From contig SAPZ01000033.1 in assembly GCA_004020875.1 (NCBI GenBank), positions 1 through 57,617 on the forward strand: a stretch of 57,617 nt of DNA, given 5' to 3'. The translations under genes were made by a program, and so were the position numbers. The stretch is from Mesorhizobium sp. (lineage in GTDB: Bacteria; Pseudomonadota; Alphaproteobacteria; Rhizobiales; Rhizobiaceae). Position 1 is the stretch's first letter; each line of letters starts with the position of its first letter. Below the pieces are notes generated by a model, which saw only the letters and a list, made by a program, of their open reading frames with translations, ran no database searches and was not told the origin of the DNA. Below are positions 22,330-30,741 of the stretch, piece after piece.

Positions 22330-22461
22330 GGCCAAGCGCACCCACGGTATCCCAGCAGTGACGTCATCATTGCCATATGAACGAATGCCTAATTATTTCG
22401 GTCGACTTGCGCTGGTAGGACCGGAGCGGGCCTCCGCTCCCATCTTGTGCCGCGCATACTA

Positions 22462-22493
22462 AGACTTAAGGCCCAACACCCTTCAGACTTAAG
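22462..22493. repeat. Direct repeat AGACTTAAG between divergent tadG-like genes
   Basis: AGACTTAAG occurs at 22462-22470 and 22485-22493, 23 bp apart, in the 280-bp region between the two divergent TadG-like genes. Each contains the palindrome CTTAAG. Spacing close to two helical turns suggests a regulator binding site. The surrounding region is AT-richer than the genes. Confidence 0.5.
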
Positions 22494-22609
22494 ACGTAAA
22501 CGTCGGTAAATCCTAATATTTTAGCACCTTCTGCATTTTAACTTTTTTGGAAATCGCCCGTAGAGACGGCAGCCCTATCACTCTTTGAAATACGACGAGG
22601 GCGGGCTCC

Positions 22610-23827
22610 ATGTTCGGACGGTTCTGGGTTTCGAAGCGCGGCAACTTCGCGGTCGCGACGGCGGTCGCAATGGTGCCGCTGATGCTTGGCCTGGCGGCTT
22701 CGATCGACCTGATCGGCACCAGCGACGACGCCGCCCAGCTGCAGAATTCGCTGGACGCGGCCGGCCTTGCGATGGGCACCAAGTACCAGCCGGGCATGTC
22801 GGCGGCCGACCTGCGGCAACTCGGCCAGACCTTCTTCACGGCCAATATGAGCGCCGCCGACGCCCAGGAGCTTTCGGGCAGCCTCGCCGCCTTCCAGGCC
22901 TCCGCCAGCGGCGATCCCAGCGCGTATTTCATCACGGCGTCGTCGAGCATCAGCCGGCCGGCGTTCCTCGCCGCCATGCCGGCCTGGCAGGCGACGCGCA
23001 CCGCGTCGGTCAAGATAAAGCCAGGCTCGCAGGCCTGCGTGCTGGCGCTCAATCAGCATGCCGACAACGCGGTCAACCTGCAGGGCTCGACCAATGTGGC
23101 GATGGCAGGCTGCGTCATCGCGGCCAATTCGGACGCCCTCGACTCCGTCAATCGCGGCGGCTCGGCGGTCGTCAGCGCCGGCTGCGTCTCGACAGTCGGC
23201 CGCACGCAGGGTTTGGCGCCGCCCAATGCCAACCTTTCCTGCGGCGCGCCGCTTGAAAATCAGTATGCCTCGTTCGATCCGCTCGCCGACGTCGTTCCCC
23301 CGGCCTACACGCTTTGCCTGCCGGTACCCAACGGCAAGACGGTGACGCTCTCGCCGGGCACCTATTGCGACAAGACCCTGTCGGGACAGATCACCCTCAA
23401 TCCAGGGAGCTACATCATGCGCAACGTCGTCATAAAGCCGGGCGGCAACGGCAGCCTGAGCGGCCAGGGCGTAACGATCTTCCTGATGGAGAACTCGCAG
23501 CTCTACATCAATGCCAACGAGCAGGTGAACCTCTCGCCGCCCACCAGCGGCCCCTATGCCGGCATCACCATCTACCAGGCGCATGGCAACACACAGGCGC
23601 TGACGCTGAACGGCGGATCCGGCTCGCTGATCAGCGGTTTCATCTACGCTCCGGACGCGGCCATCACCTATACCGGAAATTCGGACATGAGCGCCGCGGG
23701 CAGTTGCCTGCGGCTGGTGGGCGACACCGTGGCGATGACCGGAAACTCGGCGGTGAAGTCGGACTGCACCGCCGAACTGGGGAACCGGGAGATGTATGCG
23801 GGCCGGATGATCACCCTGGCGAAGTGA
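22610..23827 (+). CDS. TadG-like protein, divergent paralogue
   Basis: A 405-residue protein starting at ATG 22610. The N-terminal helix (RGNFAVATAVAMVPLMLGLA) and following DAAQLQNSLDAAGLA are TadG-like. The C-terminal part (VTLSPGTYCDKTLSGQITLN, GSGSLISGFIYAPDAAITYT) has the same beta-rich pattern as the gene at 21079. The two genes diverge, so a local duplication with inversion is likely. No VWA site visible. Monocistronic. Confidence 0.75.
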   Translation: MFGRFWVSKRGNFAVATAVAMVPLMLGLAASIDLIGTSDDAAQLQNSLDAAGLAMGTKYQPGMSAADLRQLGQTFFTANMSAADAQELSGSLAAFQASASGDPSAYFITASSSISRPAFLAAMPAWQATRTASVKIKPGSQACVLALNQHADNAVNLQGSTNVAMAGCVIAANSDALDSVNRGGSAVVSAGCVSTVGRTQGLAPPNANLSCGAPLENQYASFDPLADVVPPAYTLCLPVPNGKTVTLSPGTYCDKTLSGQITLNPGSYIMRNVVIKPGGNGSLSGQGVTIFLMENSQLYINANEQVNLSPPTSGPYAGITIYQAHGNTQALTLNGGSGSLISGFIYAPDAAITYTGNSDMSAAGSCLRLVGDTVAMTGNSAVKSDCTAELGNREMYAGRMITLAK

Positions 23828-23898
23828 AACGGGAGCCGGCAACGGCGCTTGGCCGCGATGGCCGGTCTCCTGACGCGACCGGCGCGACGGCCGCCGAA

Positions 23899-24129
23899 CT
23901 ACGCGATGATGTCGGCGCCGGGTTGCTCGTCGAAGAGCACCGCGCAGCCGCGCTCGAGCGCGACCTGCGTCAAGGCATTGGTCGCATCCTCGTCCGACGA
24001 GACGAAGTCGCCGGTCAGGACGCGCAGCTCCTCGACGGCCCTCGACATCGGCACCACGCGTCCGGCGGAACGGTCGCTCACGCATGCGTCGATGACGCAC
24101 AGAAGATCGATGAGTTCGAAATTGTCCAT
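23899..24129 (-). CDS. Small hypothetical protein
   Basis: A 76-residue acidic protein from ATG 24129, with GGAGG six bases upstream, which decides the start over 24150. Predicted helical (FELIDLLCVIDACVSDRSAG, RAVEELRVLTGDFVSSDEDA). Two Cys near the N-terminus. No family recognised. Confidence 0.5.
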   Translation of the reverse strand: MDNFELIDLLCVIDACVSDRSAGRVVPMSRAVEELRVLTGDFVSSDEDATNALTQVALERGCAVLFDEQPGADIIA

Positions 24130-24200
24130 CGCGGCCTCCGCTGCGGCCATCCCTTCGCTCTGTCAACGGCGTGTGGCGCGGACTGGTTCCCAGGCCGGCT

Positions 24201-24479
24201 TCATCCATGCGGCCTCACCGGCGCGAGCTTGAGGTCGAAGCGGGCCGGCAGGCATGGCTCGACACAGGCCTTGCGCACCGACCCGGTTGCCATGGTGTCG
24301 ATTGGGAGAAAGACTATCATCTGAGCATCGCGTTGCGGCCAGAGCGGCCTGCCGAAGAGAAGGAAGACGCCGCCGATCAACAGCGCCAGGAGCAGCGCGG
24401 CAAACAGGTTCGCGATCATCCTGCCGGGTTGCACGGCCAGCAACTCCAAATGGGTTTCCAGAGGGAAAGGAGTGCCCAT
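24201..24479 (-). CDS. Possible small membrane protein
   Basis: A 92-residue reading with one strong membrane helix (NLFAALLLALLIGGVFLLFG) and a short periplasmic tail with two Cys. The ribosome site is weak for ATG 24479, GTG 24482 and an internal ATG at 24419. Kept because the hydrophobic helix is clear; it could still be non-coding. Confidence 0.4.
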   Translation of the reverse strand: MGTPFPLETHLELLAVQPGRMIANLFAALLLALLIGGVFLLFGRPLWPQRDAQMIVFLPIDTMATGSVRKACVEPCLPARFDLKLAPVRPHG

Positions 24480-24786
24480 CACATCGCAGGAATGATGGGC
24501 ACTCCGTGGTCGACCGCCGATGAAGGGACTTTGTCCGGCGGCTTGCTAGCCAAATGCATTGATGCCGCTGTTGTTGCCTGAAAATCGATGCCTCGGGCCT
24601 CTGCGTTCGACGCATGAGACTTCAGTCCGAGCGAGGCCCCGGACCGTCGCCCGAGGGCCTGAATAATAGCGTTCGGCTGCCGCTGCCCGGCCATCGAAAA
24701 TCGGCGAAAGGAGAGAAGACATGGCCGACTGATGATTCCGCCTTTGACCGGCCGCTCCAACTGCTCCCTCCAATTCACGGTAGATT

Positions 24787-24978
24787 TCAGGCCTCGAGGT
24801 CCATGGGCTGATGGCCGGGCTGCTGGTGCCAAAGAACCTGGCGATAATCCGTAAGCTCGACGACCTGCGTGCAGACCGGACAGATGTAGCTGTCGCAGCA
24901 TTGGCGAAGCACCGGCGGTCCGCGGCGAGCGGCCATGACCGGCGGACGCGAATAGGCTTTGACGGCTTGATCAAGCAT
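24787..24978 (-). CDS. Small zinc-ribbon-like protein
   Basis: A 63-residue protein from ATG 24978 with a strong CAGGAGGAAACC in front. CCDSYICPVC followed by two His (VLWHQQPGHQ) has the spacing of a zinc-binding knuckle. This may be a small regulator or structural zinc protein; no named family. Confidence 0.55.
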   Translation of the reverse strand: MLDQAVKAYSRPPVMAARRGPPVLRQCCDSYICPVCTQVVELTDYRQVLWHQQPGHQPMDLEA

Positions 24979-25392
24979 GGTTTCCTCCTGGTGGTTGTCT
25001 ATTGTCCCCGCCCAAAGGCTTCTCCCTCTCACCGGCCATGTCGCACCGGCACGGCGCTCGGCCAGCGCTGGAGCAGGTTCGGCATGATGCTGATGGGGGA
25101 TGCACGAGGCCGCGACGATATCGCCTTGATTGTTGCCGAGGGTTGCATCGAATTCTCCCTGTCGGGCGAAAAACGGATGGGTCCCTCAACCACCGCCGTG
25201 CCAGCGCGAGAGTAGGAAAGCACTGGCGACGGAGTTCCGCAATAACTTCCGATAAGGCGCCAAAAAATCTGCGAAAGATCTTCAGCGCCGGGGAGCGCTC
25301 GATTATATTAGCAGCTCCTCATAATAAGGTGTATGAAAGAGACAGCGGTCGCCGACGATCGCGTCAGGCTCCGCTTCACGTGGGAGGACGCC
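24979..25392. other. Gap without a convincing gene
   Basis: Only short readings exist, such as 25084-25215 (43 residues, plus strand), without ribosome sites. No clear repeat or structured RNA was seen. Confidence 0.4.
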
Positions 25393-25773
25393 ATGGCCGA
25401 AGTTGCAATGAAGGTGACGAAACTCGACTCCAAATCGCACAACAATCCCGACGAGGTCCGCGCGCCCGCCAAGACGCGTGTCGAAATCGTGCGGCTGCCG
25501 GGCTACACGCTGGGGCGGATGAACATGCAGCCGGGCTGGAAGTGGTCCGAATGCGTCAAGCCTGTAGTCAAGACCGACAGCTGCCAGGTCTCGCATGTCG
25601 GCTATGTCGTGTCCGGATCGATCACCGTGCGGATGACCGACGGCACGCAAAAAACCCTCGAGGCCGGCACTTCCTACACCATCCCGCCCGGCCATGACGC
25701 CTGGGTGGAGGGCAACCAGCCGTTCCAGTGCATCGAGGTGTTGAGCGCCGAACAATACGCCAAGCCGGCATAG
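25393..25773 (+). CDS. Cupin-domain protein
   Basis: A 126-residue protein from ATG 25393 (GGGAGGA five bases upstream). It is a single small beta-barrel cupin. Motif 1 is degenerate (QVSHVGYVVSGSITVRMTDG) and motif 2 reads SYTIPPGHDAWVEGN with one His. The second metal His/Glu set is partly missing, so binding of a ligand without redox metal is possible. Such proteins are often annotated as cupin of unknown function. No operon partner; a hairpin follows. Confidence 0.8.
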   Translation: MAEVAMKVTKLDSKSHNNPDEVRAPAKTRVEIVRLPGYTLGRMNMQPGWKWSECVKPVVKTDSCQVSHVGYVVSGSITVRMTDGTQKTLEAGTSYTIPPGHDAWVEGNQPFQCIEVLSAEQYAKPA

Positions 25774-25838
25774 CACACACGGTCACCCTCATTTTTCGGC
25801 AGCGGATAACAGGGCCCCGTGGGCGGCATTCCTGTCAG

Positions 25839-25873
25839 GCTTGCACGATCTCCTCCAGGCTGATCGTGCAAGC
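25839..25873. repeat. Perfect 12-bp inverted repeat with CCTCC loop
   Basis: GCTTGCACGATC (25839-25850) and GATCGTGCAAGC (25862-25873) flank TCCTCCAGGCT. There is no T-tract, so it is not a classic terminator for the cupin gene. The exposed CCTCC could pair with Shine-Dalgarno sequences. Confidence 0.55.
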
Positions 25874-25934
25874 TGCCGTCTAGCCGCGGGTGTGGCTTCA
25901 GGTTGTGGAAACTTGCACGCCCAAGCGTGGCGGC

Positions 25935-25968
25935 TTGACAGAGAGCTTCTTTTGTTCTCTTTATGTTC
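25935..25968 (+). promoter_or_regulatory. LexA-controlled promoter of dinB
   Basis: GTTC-TCTTTAT-GTTC (25954-25968) is a perfect alphaproteobacterial LexA box. A -35 TTGACA is at 25935-25940, and the box covers the expected -10 region. This fits SOS control of dinB. Confidence 0.85.
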
Positions 25969-26036
25969 TCAAAATTCCCCTTACAAAAGATGCAGCTAAT
26001 GCTGCAATGCCACACAAATCGCCATGGGAGCGCGCG

Positions 26037-27299
26037 ATGGCCGCCACGAACACCGCTGCGGCCGCCACCATTCTGCACGCCGATCTCGACGCCTTCTACG
26101 CCTCGGTCGAGCAATTGCTCGAACCGTCGCTACGCGGCAAGCCAATCGCCGTCGGCGGCGGCGTGGTGCTGGCGGCTTCCTATGAAGCCAAGGTGTTTGG
26201 CGTGCGCGGCGGCATGCCCGGCCGCAAGGCGCGCGAGCTCTGCCCGCAACTCATCTTCGTCGGCGGCCATTTTTCCGAGTACCAGCGCCTCGGCGACGCC
26301 GCGATCGAGGTGCTCGACGATTTCACGCCGGTGGTCGAGCGCATCTCGATCGATGAGGCCTTCGCCGATGTCGCCGGCTGCACGCATCTGTTCGGGCCGC
26401 CGCAGGAGATCGCGCGGAAGATCCGAGAGCGCGTGAAGCACGAGCTCGGCCTGACGATCTCGATCGGCGTGGCGCGGACAAAGCATCTCGCCAAGATCGC
26501 CTCGCAGGTGGCCAAACCCGACGGGCTGGTGGTGGTCGAGCCCGGCACCGAGCTCGCCTTCCTGCACGACCTGCCCGTCACGCTGATGTGGGGCGTCGGC
26601 CCGGCGACCAAGGCCAGGCTCGCCGAAATCGGCGTCGAGACGATTGGACAGCTGGCGCGCACCCATAGCGGCGCGCTGGAGCGGCTGATCGGCCACGCCG
26701 CCGGCCGGAAGCTCGCCGCGCTCGCCTGGAACCGCGACCCGCGCAAACTCGAGACACGTCGCCGCGCGATTTCCGCCGGCGCGCAATCGGCGCTGGGCAG
26801 GAAGCCCGCAGTGCCGCGCGTCTTCGTGCCGACACTGCTGCATCTGGCCGACCGCGTGGCGAGCCGCCTGCGCGCCAAGGACCGGCCCGGCCGCACCGTG
26901 ACGGTGCGTGTACGCTTCGCCGATCTGCGCGCCGTCACCCGCTCGGTGACGCTGGAGCAGCCGATCCAGGCGACAGCGATGCTGGCCGAGATCGCCGAGG
27001 AGCTGGTGCGCGGCGTGCTGGCCGCCCATCCGGGCGAGCGGGACATCTCGCTGCTCGCCATCTCCGTCTCGCATCTGGAGGAGCATGCCGAGCTGCAGCT
27101 CGAACTGCCGCTCGGCCTGATGGATGAGAAGCGGAAGCCCGGCAGCCGCAAGGGCCTCGCCCGCTTCGGCGCCGACCGCGCCATCGACAAGATTCGCCAG
27201 CGCTTCGGCAAGGAAGCGGTGGGCTACGGCACGGTGGCGCTGGAAGGCCCGCGCTCGGTGCCGGACGGGTTCAGGGAACTGGCGGAGAAGGAATTGTAG
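26037..27299 (+). CDS. dinB: DNA polymerase IV (DinB), Y family
   Basis: The 420-residue protein starts at ATG 26037, with GGGAG six bases upstream. The catalytic acidic residues are visible: D16 and D18 (HADLDAFYASVE) and D106/E107 (ISIDEAF). The thumb with helix-hairpin-helix (WGVGPATKARLAEIGVETIG) and the little-finger domain follow. Y-family polymerases copy damaged templates with low fidelity. The C-terminus has no clear QLSLF-type clamp motif; LQLELPLGL at about 358-366 is a candidate. A perfect LexA box lies in the promoter. Length and motifs are normal. Confidence 0.95.
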   Translation: MAATNTAAAATILHADLDAFYASVEQLLEPSLRGKPIAVGGGVVLAASYEAKVFGVRGGMPGRKARELCPQLIFVGGHFSEYQRLGDAAIEVLDDFTPVVERISIDEAFADVAGCTHLFGPPQEIARKIRERVKHELGLTISIGVARTKHLAKIASQVAKPDGLVVVEPGTELAFLHDLPVTLMWGVGPATKARLAEIGVETIGQLARTHSGALERLIGHAAGRKLAALAWNRDPRKLETRRRAISAGAQSALGRKPAVPRVFVPTLLHLADRVASRLRAKDRPGRTVTVRVRFADLRAVTRSVTLEQPIQATAMLAEIAEELVRGVLAAHPGERDISLLAISVSHLEEHAELQLELPLGLMDEKRKPGSRKGLARFGADRAIDKIRQRFGKEAVGYGTVALEGPRSVPDGFRELAEKEL

Positions 27300-27305
27300 G
27301 GGTTC

Positions 27306-28166
27306 TCAATCCGTCTCCACCACTGCCCAGTCCAGGCGCATCGTCACGCTGATTGTCTCTCCATCGTCGAGCACCGTCAGCCCCTCGCCATGATGCGCGT
27401 CGACCGGGTGCGAGACCGGCTCGAAGCAGAAGAACCCGGCGTCGGGCGACGGCGAATAGAGGATGTAGACATCGAGCTCCGGCGAGGCGCTCAGTTCAAG
27501 CACAATCCCCTGCTCCGGCTGCCTGATTGCCGCGCGCCGGTCCCAGCCGACGAAGGCGTTGTTCACCCAGTCGGCCGGCAGAAGCGAAGCCTGTGAGAAA
27601 TCCCACCACGGATGCTCGGCGACCGAGGCTACGCCCGTCGGCAAATGGCGCGCGTCCTCCAGCCACACGCGCTCGGCGCGGGCTCGCAGCATCGTCCTGG
27701 CGTTACGCGGGAACCACGGATGGAAACCGAGGCCGTAAGGCAGGCGGATGCCGGCGCGATTCTCCACGGTCAAGCGCGCCTCAAGCGCGCCGTCGCGAAG
27801 CACATAGGTGACGCAGGCCCGGTAGCGGTAAGGCCCGATCGCGCCTTCATCAAGCACCAGCTCGGCCTCGGTGGCGCCGTGCGCGGCAACCCGCCACGGC
27901 TTCTGGAAACCGTCGCCATGGATCGGAAACGGCTCGCCCGGGAAGTTAGGCTCGACCGCATGAAAACGACCCTCGAAGGTGAAGCCGCCGCTGGAGATGC
28001 GGTTCGACCAAGGCACGAGCAGCTGGCAGCCGGAAGTACCGGTGCCGTCCCCTGCCCTCAGCTATGGAATTGGAGCGCGGCCGGGAACGAGCGCGTCGTA
28101 GCGGGCGATCGCGGCCCCCGCTTCAGGCGCCAGCACGAGGCGGGCGTGGCCGTCGCCGAGTTCCAT
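27306..28166 (-). pseudogene. Aldose 1-epimerase interrupted by an in-frame TAG
   Basis: From ATG 28166 the frame reads as a typical aldose-1-epimerase N-terminus (LVLAPEAGAAIARYDALVPG), then meets TAG at 28064-28062 (codon 35). It resumes in the same frame with GDGTGTSGCQLLVPWSNRIS and a complete mutarotase domain (FHPWFPRN, the His/catalytic region; WVNNAFVGWDRRA; FCFEPVSHP). A single C-to-T change from CAG would explain it. An internal GTG at 28016 could restart translation (236 residues) but would drop the first strands. It is 14 bases behind the SDR gene, in the sugar operon. Either a young pseudogene or a readthrough case. Confidence 0.8.
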
Positions 28167-28180
28167 GCCGCCGCCCGTGG

Positions 28181-28936
28181 TCACCAGCCGCCGTCTATGG
28201 CGATGTTCTGGCCACTGATCATGTCGGAAGCCGGCGAGACGAGGAACAGCACAAGCTCGGCGACATTCTCGGGCTCGATGCGCTTCTTCAAGCTTTGGTT
28301 CGCGAGAATCCAGTCATTGTATTCTTTCAGCCGGTCGCCGAAGACGCGCTCTTCCGCCTCCGAGACCACCGCGCCCGGCGAGACGGCGTTGACCCTGATG
28401 CCATGCGGCCCAAGCTCGCGCGCCAGCGACTTGGTGAGGCCAAGCATGGCGCCCTTCGAGGCGACATAGGGCACGTAGCCGTCCCAGCGGCCGTTGAGCG
28501 TGATCGAGCAGAAATTGACGATCTTGCCATAGGCCTTCGCCTTCATGCCCGGCGCGCAGGCGCGGACCAGCGCGAACGCGGCGGAAGAGTTGACGCGAAT
28601 CTGGTCCTCGTACTCGGTCAGCGAAAACTCCTCGAATGGGCGGTTGATGATCAGCGCGGCGTTGTTGATCAGGATGTCGATGCCGCCTTCCTTTGCCGCC
28701 AGCGCGGCAACCGTCGCTTCCGCCTCGGCCAACCGGTTGAGGTCACAGCCAATGAAGGCGATGTCGCCGCTGGCCTCACCTGCTAGCCCGGCGACGATCT
28801 CCACCGCATTCGGGGCATCGGGGCGGTCGAGCAGCAGCACACGCGCGCCGGCCCGCGCCAGCGTCACCGCCTGGGCCCGGCCCAGCGAACCGAGCCCGCC
28901 CGTCAAAAGCACCTTACGACCGGCAAGCGTTTTCAT
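28181..28936 (-). CDS. SDR-family oxidoreductase
   Basis: A 251-residue classical short-chain dehydrogenase. It has TGGLGSLG near the N-terminus for NAD(P), NNAA, a catalytic Ser (NFCSITLNG), and YVASK with Tyr and Lys both present. Asp in LLLDRPD after strand 2 favours NAD over NADP. The gene is in the sugar operon between the ABC ATPase and the epimerase, so it probably oxidises an aldose or a sugar-acid intermediate. The substrate is unknown. Confidence 0.88.
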   Translation of the reverse strand: MKTLAGRKVLLTGGLGSLGRAQAVTLARAGARVLLLDRPDAPNAVEIVAGLAGEASGDIAFIGCDLNRLAEAEATVAALAAKEGGIDILINNAALIINRPFEEFSLTEYEDQIRVNSSAAFALVRACAPGMKAKAYGKIVNFCSITLNGRWDGYVPYVASKGAMLGLTKSLARELGPHGIRVNAVSPGAVVSEAEERVFGDRLKEYNDWILANQSLKKRIEPENVAELVLFLVSPASDMISGQNIAIDGGW

Positions 28937-28948
28937 TGCCCAAACCCC

Positions 28949-29680
28949 TCACAACACACCGTGGACTTCTTCGATCGAGGTATCCTCGATGCGCTTGTCC
29001 AGCACCACCTCGCCGCGCGCCATCGCCACGATGCGGTCGCAGCAGTCGAAGACGTGGTGCATGTTGTGGCTGATGAAGACGCCGGTGACGCCCTGCTCCT
29101 TCAGGCCACGCACGAAGCCGATCACCTTGTTCGTCTCCTTGACCGAGAGATGGTTGGTTGGCTCGTCGAGGATCATCACCTTCGACTTGAAATGCATGGC
29201 GCGCGCGATGGCGACGCCCTGGCGCTGGCCGCCGGACAGCTCGCCGACGAGCGCGTCGGGAGAGCGCAGATGCAGGTCGACATTGGCGATGGCGCGGATG
29301 CTTTCCTCGGCCATCTTCTTCTGGTCGAGGATGCCGACGCCGAGGACCGAGAAACGGGTCGGCTCGCGGCCGATGAACAGGTTCCTGGCGATCGACATGG
29401 TGGGGACCATGGAGTTGTACTGGTAGATCGTCTCGATGCCGAGATCCATCGCATCGCGCGGCGTAGCGATGCTGACCGGCCTGCCCTCGACCTGGATCTC
29501 GCCCTGGTCGGCGCGGTGGACGCCGGACAGGATGTTGATCAGCGTCGACTTGCCTGCGCCGTTGTCGCCGACAAGGCCGAGCGCCTCGCCGCGCTTGAAG
29601 GCGAGCGTGACTCCCTTCAGCGCGTGGACGCCGGAATACCATTTGTGGAGATCGCGCACCGAGATAATGGCGTCGTTCAT
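28949..29680 (-). CDS. Sugar ABC transporter ATPase (CUT2 type, single domain)
   Basis: A 243-residue ATPase. Walker A is GDNGAGKST (38-46), signature LSGGQRQG, Walker B VMILDEPTNHL, H-loop ISHNMHHV. CUT2 importers such as RbsA usually have two fused ATPase domains of about 500 residues; this has one, like FrcA of Sinorhizobium. It starts 3 bases after the permease stop, so the two are coupled. Confidence 0.9.
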   Translation of the reverse strand: MNDAIISVRDLHKWYSGVHALKGVTLAFKRGEALGLVGDNGAGKSTLINILSGVHRADQGEIQVEGRPVSIATPRDAMDLGIETIYQYNSMVPTMSIARNLFIGREPTRFSVLGVGILDQKKMAEESIRAIANVDLHLRSPDALVGELSGGQRQGVAIARAMHFKSKVMILDEPTNHLSVKETNKVIGFVRGLKEQGVTGVFISHNMHHVFDCCDRIVAMARGEVVLDKRIEDTSIEEVHGVL

Positions 29681-29683
29681 CGC

Positions 29684-30661
29684 TCAGCCCTCCATCTTGA
29701 TGGCCTTGGCGCGCTTGCGCATCCAGGCATTGGCGACGACGGCGAAGATGGTGAGAAAGCCGATGGCGAACTTGAACCAGTTGGCGTCGACATGGCTGAG
29801 CACGAGGCCGTTGTCGATGACCCGGATCAGCGTCGTGCCGATTATGCCGCCCATCACGGTGCCGATGCCGCCCAGCAGCGATGCTCCGCCAATGACGGCC
29901 GACGCCACCGCCTGCAATTCCATGCCCTCGCCGATGGAGGGCAGCGGTGAACCCAGCCGCAGCACCTGCAGCATGCCGGCGAAGCCTGAAAGCACCGAAC
30001 ACAGCATGAAGCAGATGATCTTGACCCTCGCGGTCGGGATGCCCATGGCGGCGGCAGCCGGCATGAAGCCTCCGGTAGCCTTGATCCAGTTGCCGAAATT
30101 GGTGCGCGACAGCATCAGCGAGGTGAGCACCGCGACCGCCACGAACCACAGAAACGACATGCGGAACATGTTGCCCGGGCCGACAAAGGAAGTGAAGAGC
30201 CAGTTGGGCAGGTCGACGGGCAGCAACGGCGGAAAGCCGCCCGAGACGACAACGGTGAGCGAGCGCGCCATGAACAGCATGCCGAGCGTGGTGATGAAGC
30301 TCGGTATTGCAAAGCGGATGGTGACGTAGCCGTTGATGAAGCCGATGGCCGCCGAAACGAGCAGGCCGGCAAGCAGCGCCAGCTGGAACGGCGCGCCGTG
30401 CACCATAAGCACCGCCATCGTCATCGGCATCAGTGCGAAAACCGAGCCGACCGACAGGTCGAACTCGCCGCTGATCATCAGGATGGTGACGCCGATGGCG
30501 ACGAGGCCGGCCTCCGGCAAGATGCCGAGGATGCCGCGCAGGTTGTCGGCATTCAGGAACACGCCATGCGAGCGAACCTGAAACAGGACGACGAGCAGCA
30601 CCAGCAGGATCAATCCGGCCAGTTCCGGCTTTTCGAGATATGTCTTGAACAGGCGCTTCAA
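29684..30661 (-). CDS. Sugar ABC transporter permease (CUT2 type)
   Basis: A 325-residue permease of the RbsC/FrcC family with about eight to ten membrane helices. Conserved stretches are SGEFDLSVGSVFAL (helix 2/3 region) and the cytoplasmic loop AVASAVIGGASLLGGIGTVM. The start is TTG 30661 with GGAG seven bases upstream. It lies between the binding protein and the ATPase genes. Confidence 0.9.
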   Translation of the reverse strand: MKRLFKTYLEKPELAGLILLVLLVVLFQVRSHGVFLNADNLRGILGILPEAGLVAIGVTILMISGEFDLSVGSVFALMPMTMAVLMVHGAPFQLALLAGLLVSAAIGFINGYVTIRFAIPSFITTLGMLFMARSLTVVVSGGFPPLLPVDLPNWLFTSFVGPGNMFRMSFLWFVAVAVLTSLMLSRTNFGNWIKATGGFMPAAAAMGIPTARVKIICFMLCSVLSGFAGMLQVLRLGSPLPSIGEGMELQAVASAVIGGASLLGGIGTVMGGIIGTTLIRVIDNGLVLSHVDANWFKFAIGFLTIFAVVANAWMRKRAKAIKMEG

Positions 30662-30741
30662 CGACGATCTCCGGGTGGCTAGGTTTCAGGGCGCATCGGC
30701 GGCGCCGGGCGTCGCCGATGCAAAGCGCTTCCGGCCGAAGC

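Noticed and set aside
24811..25215. Plus-strand reading of 134 codons opposite the zinc-ribbon-like gene
   Set aside because: No ribosome site or domain; the minus-strand gene has a strong Shine-Dalgarno and Cys pattern.
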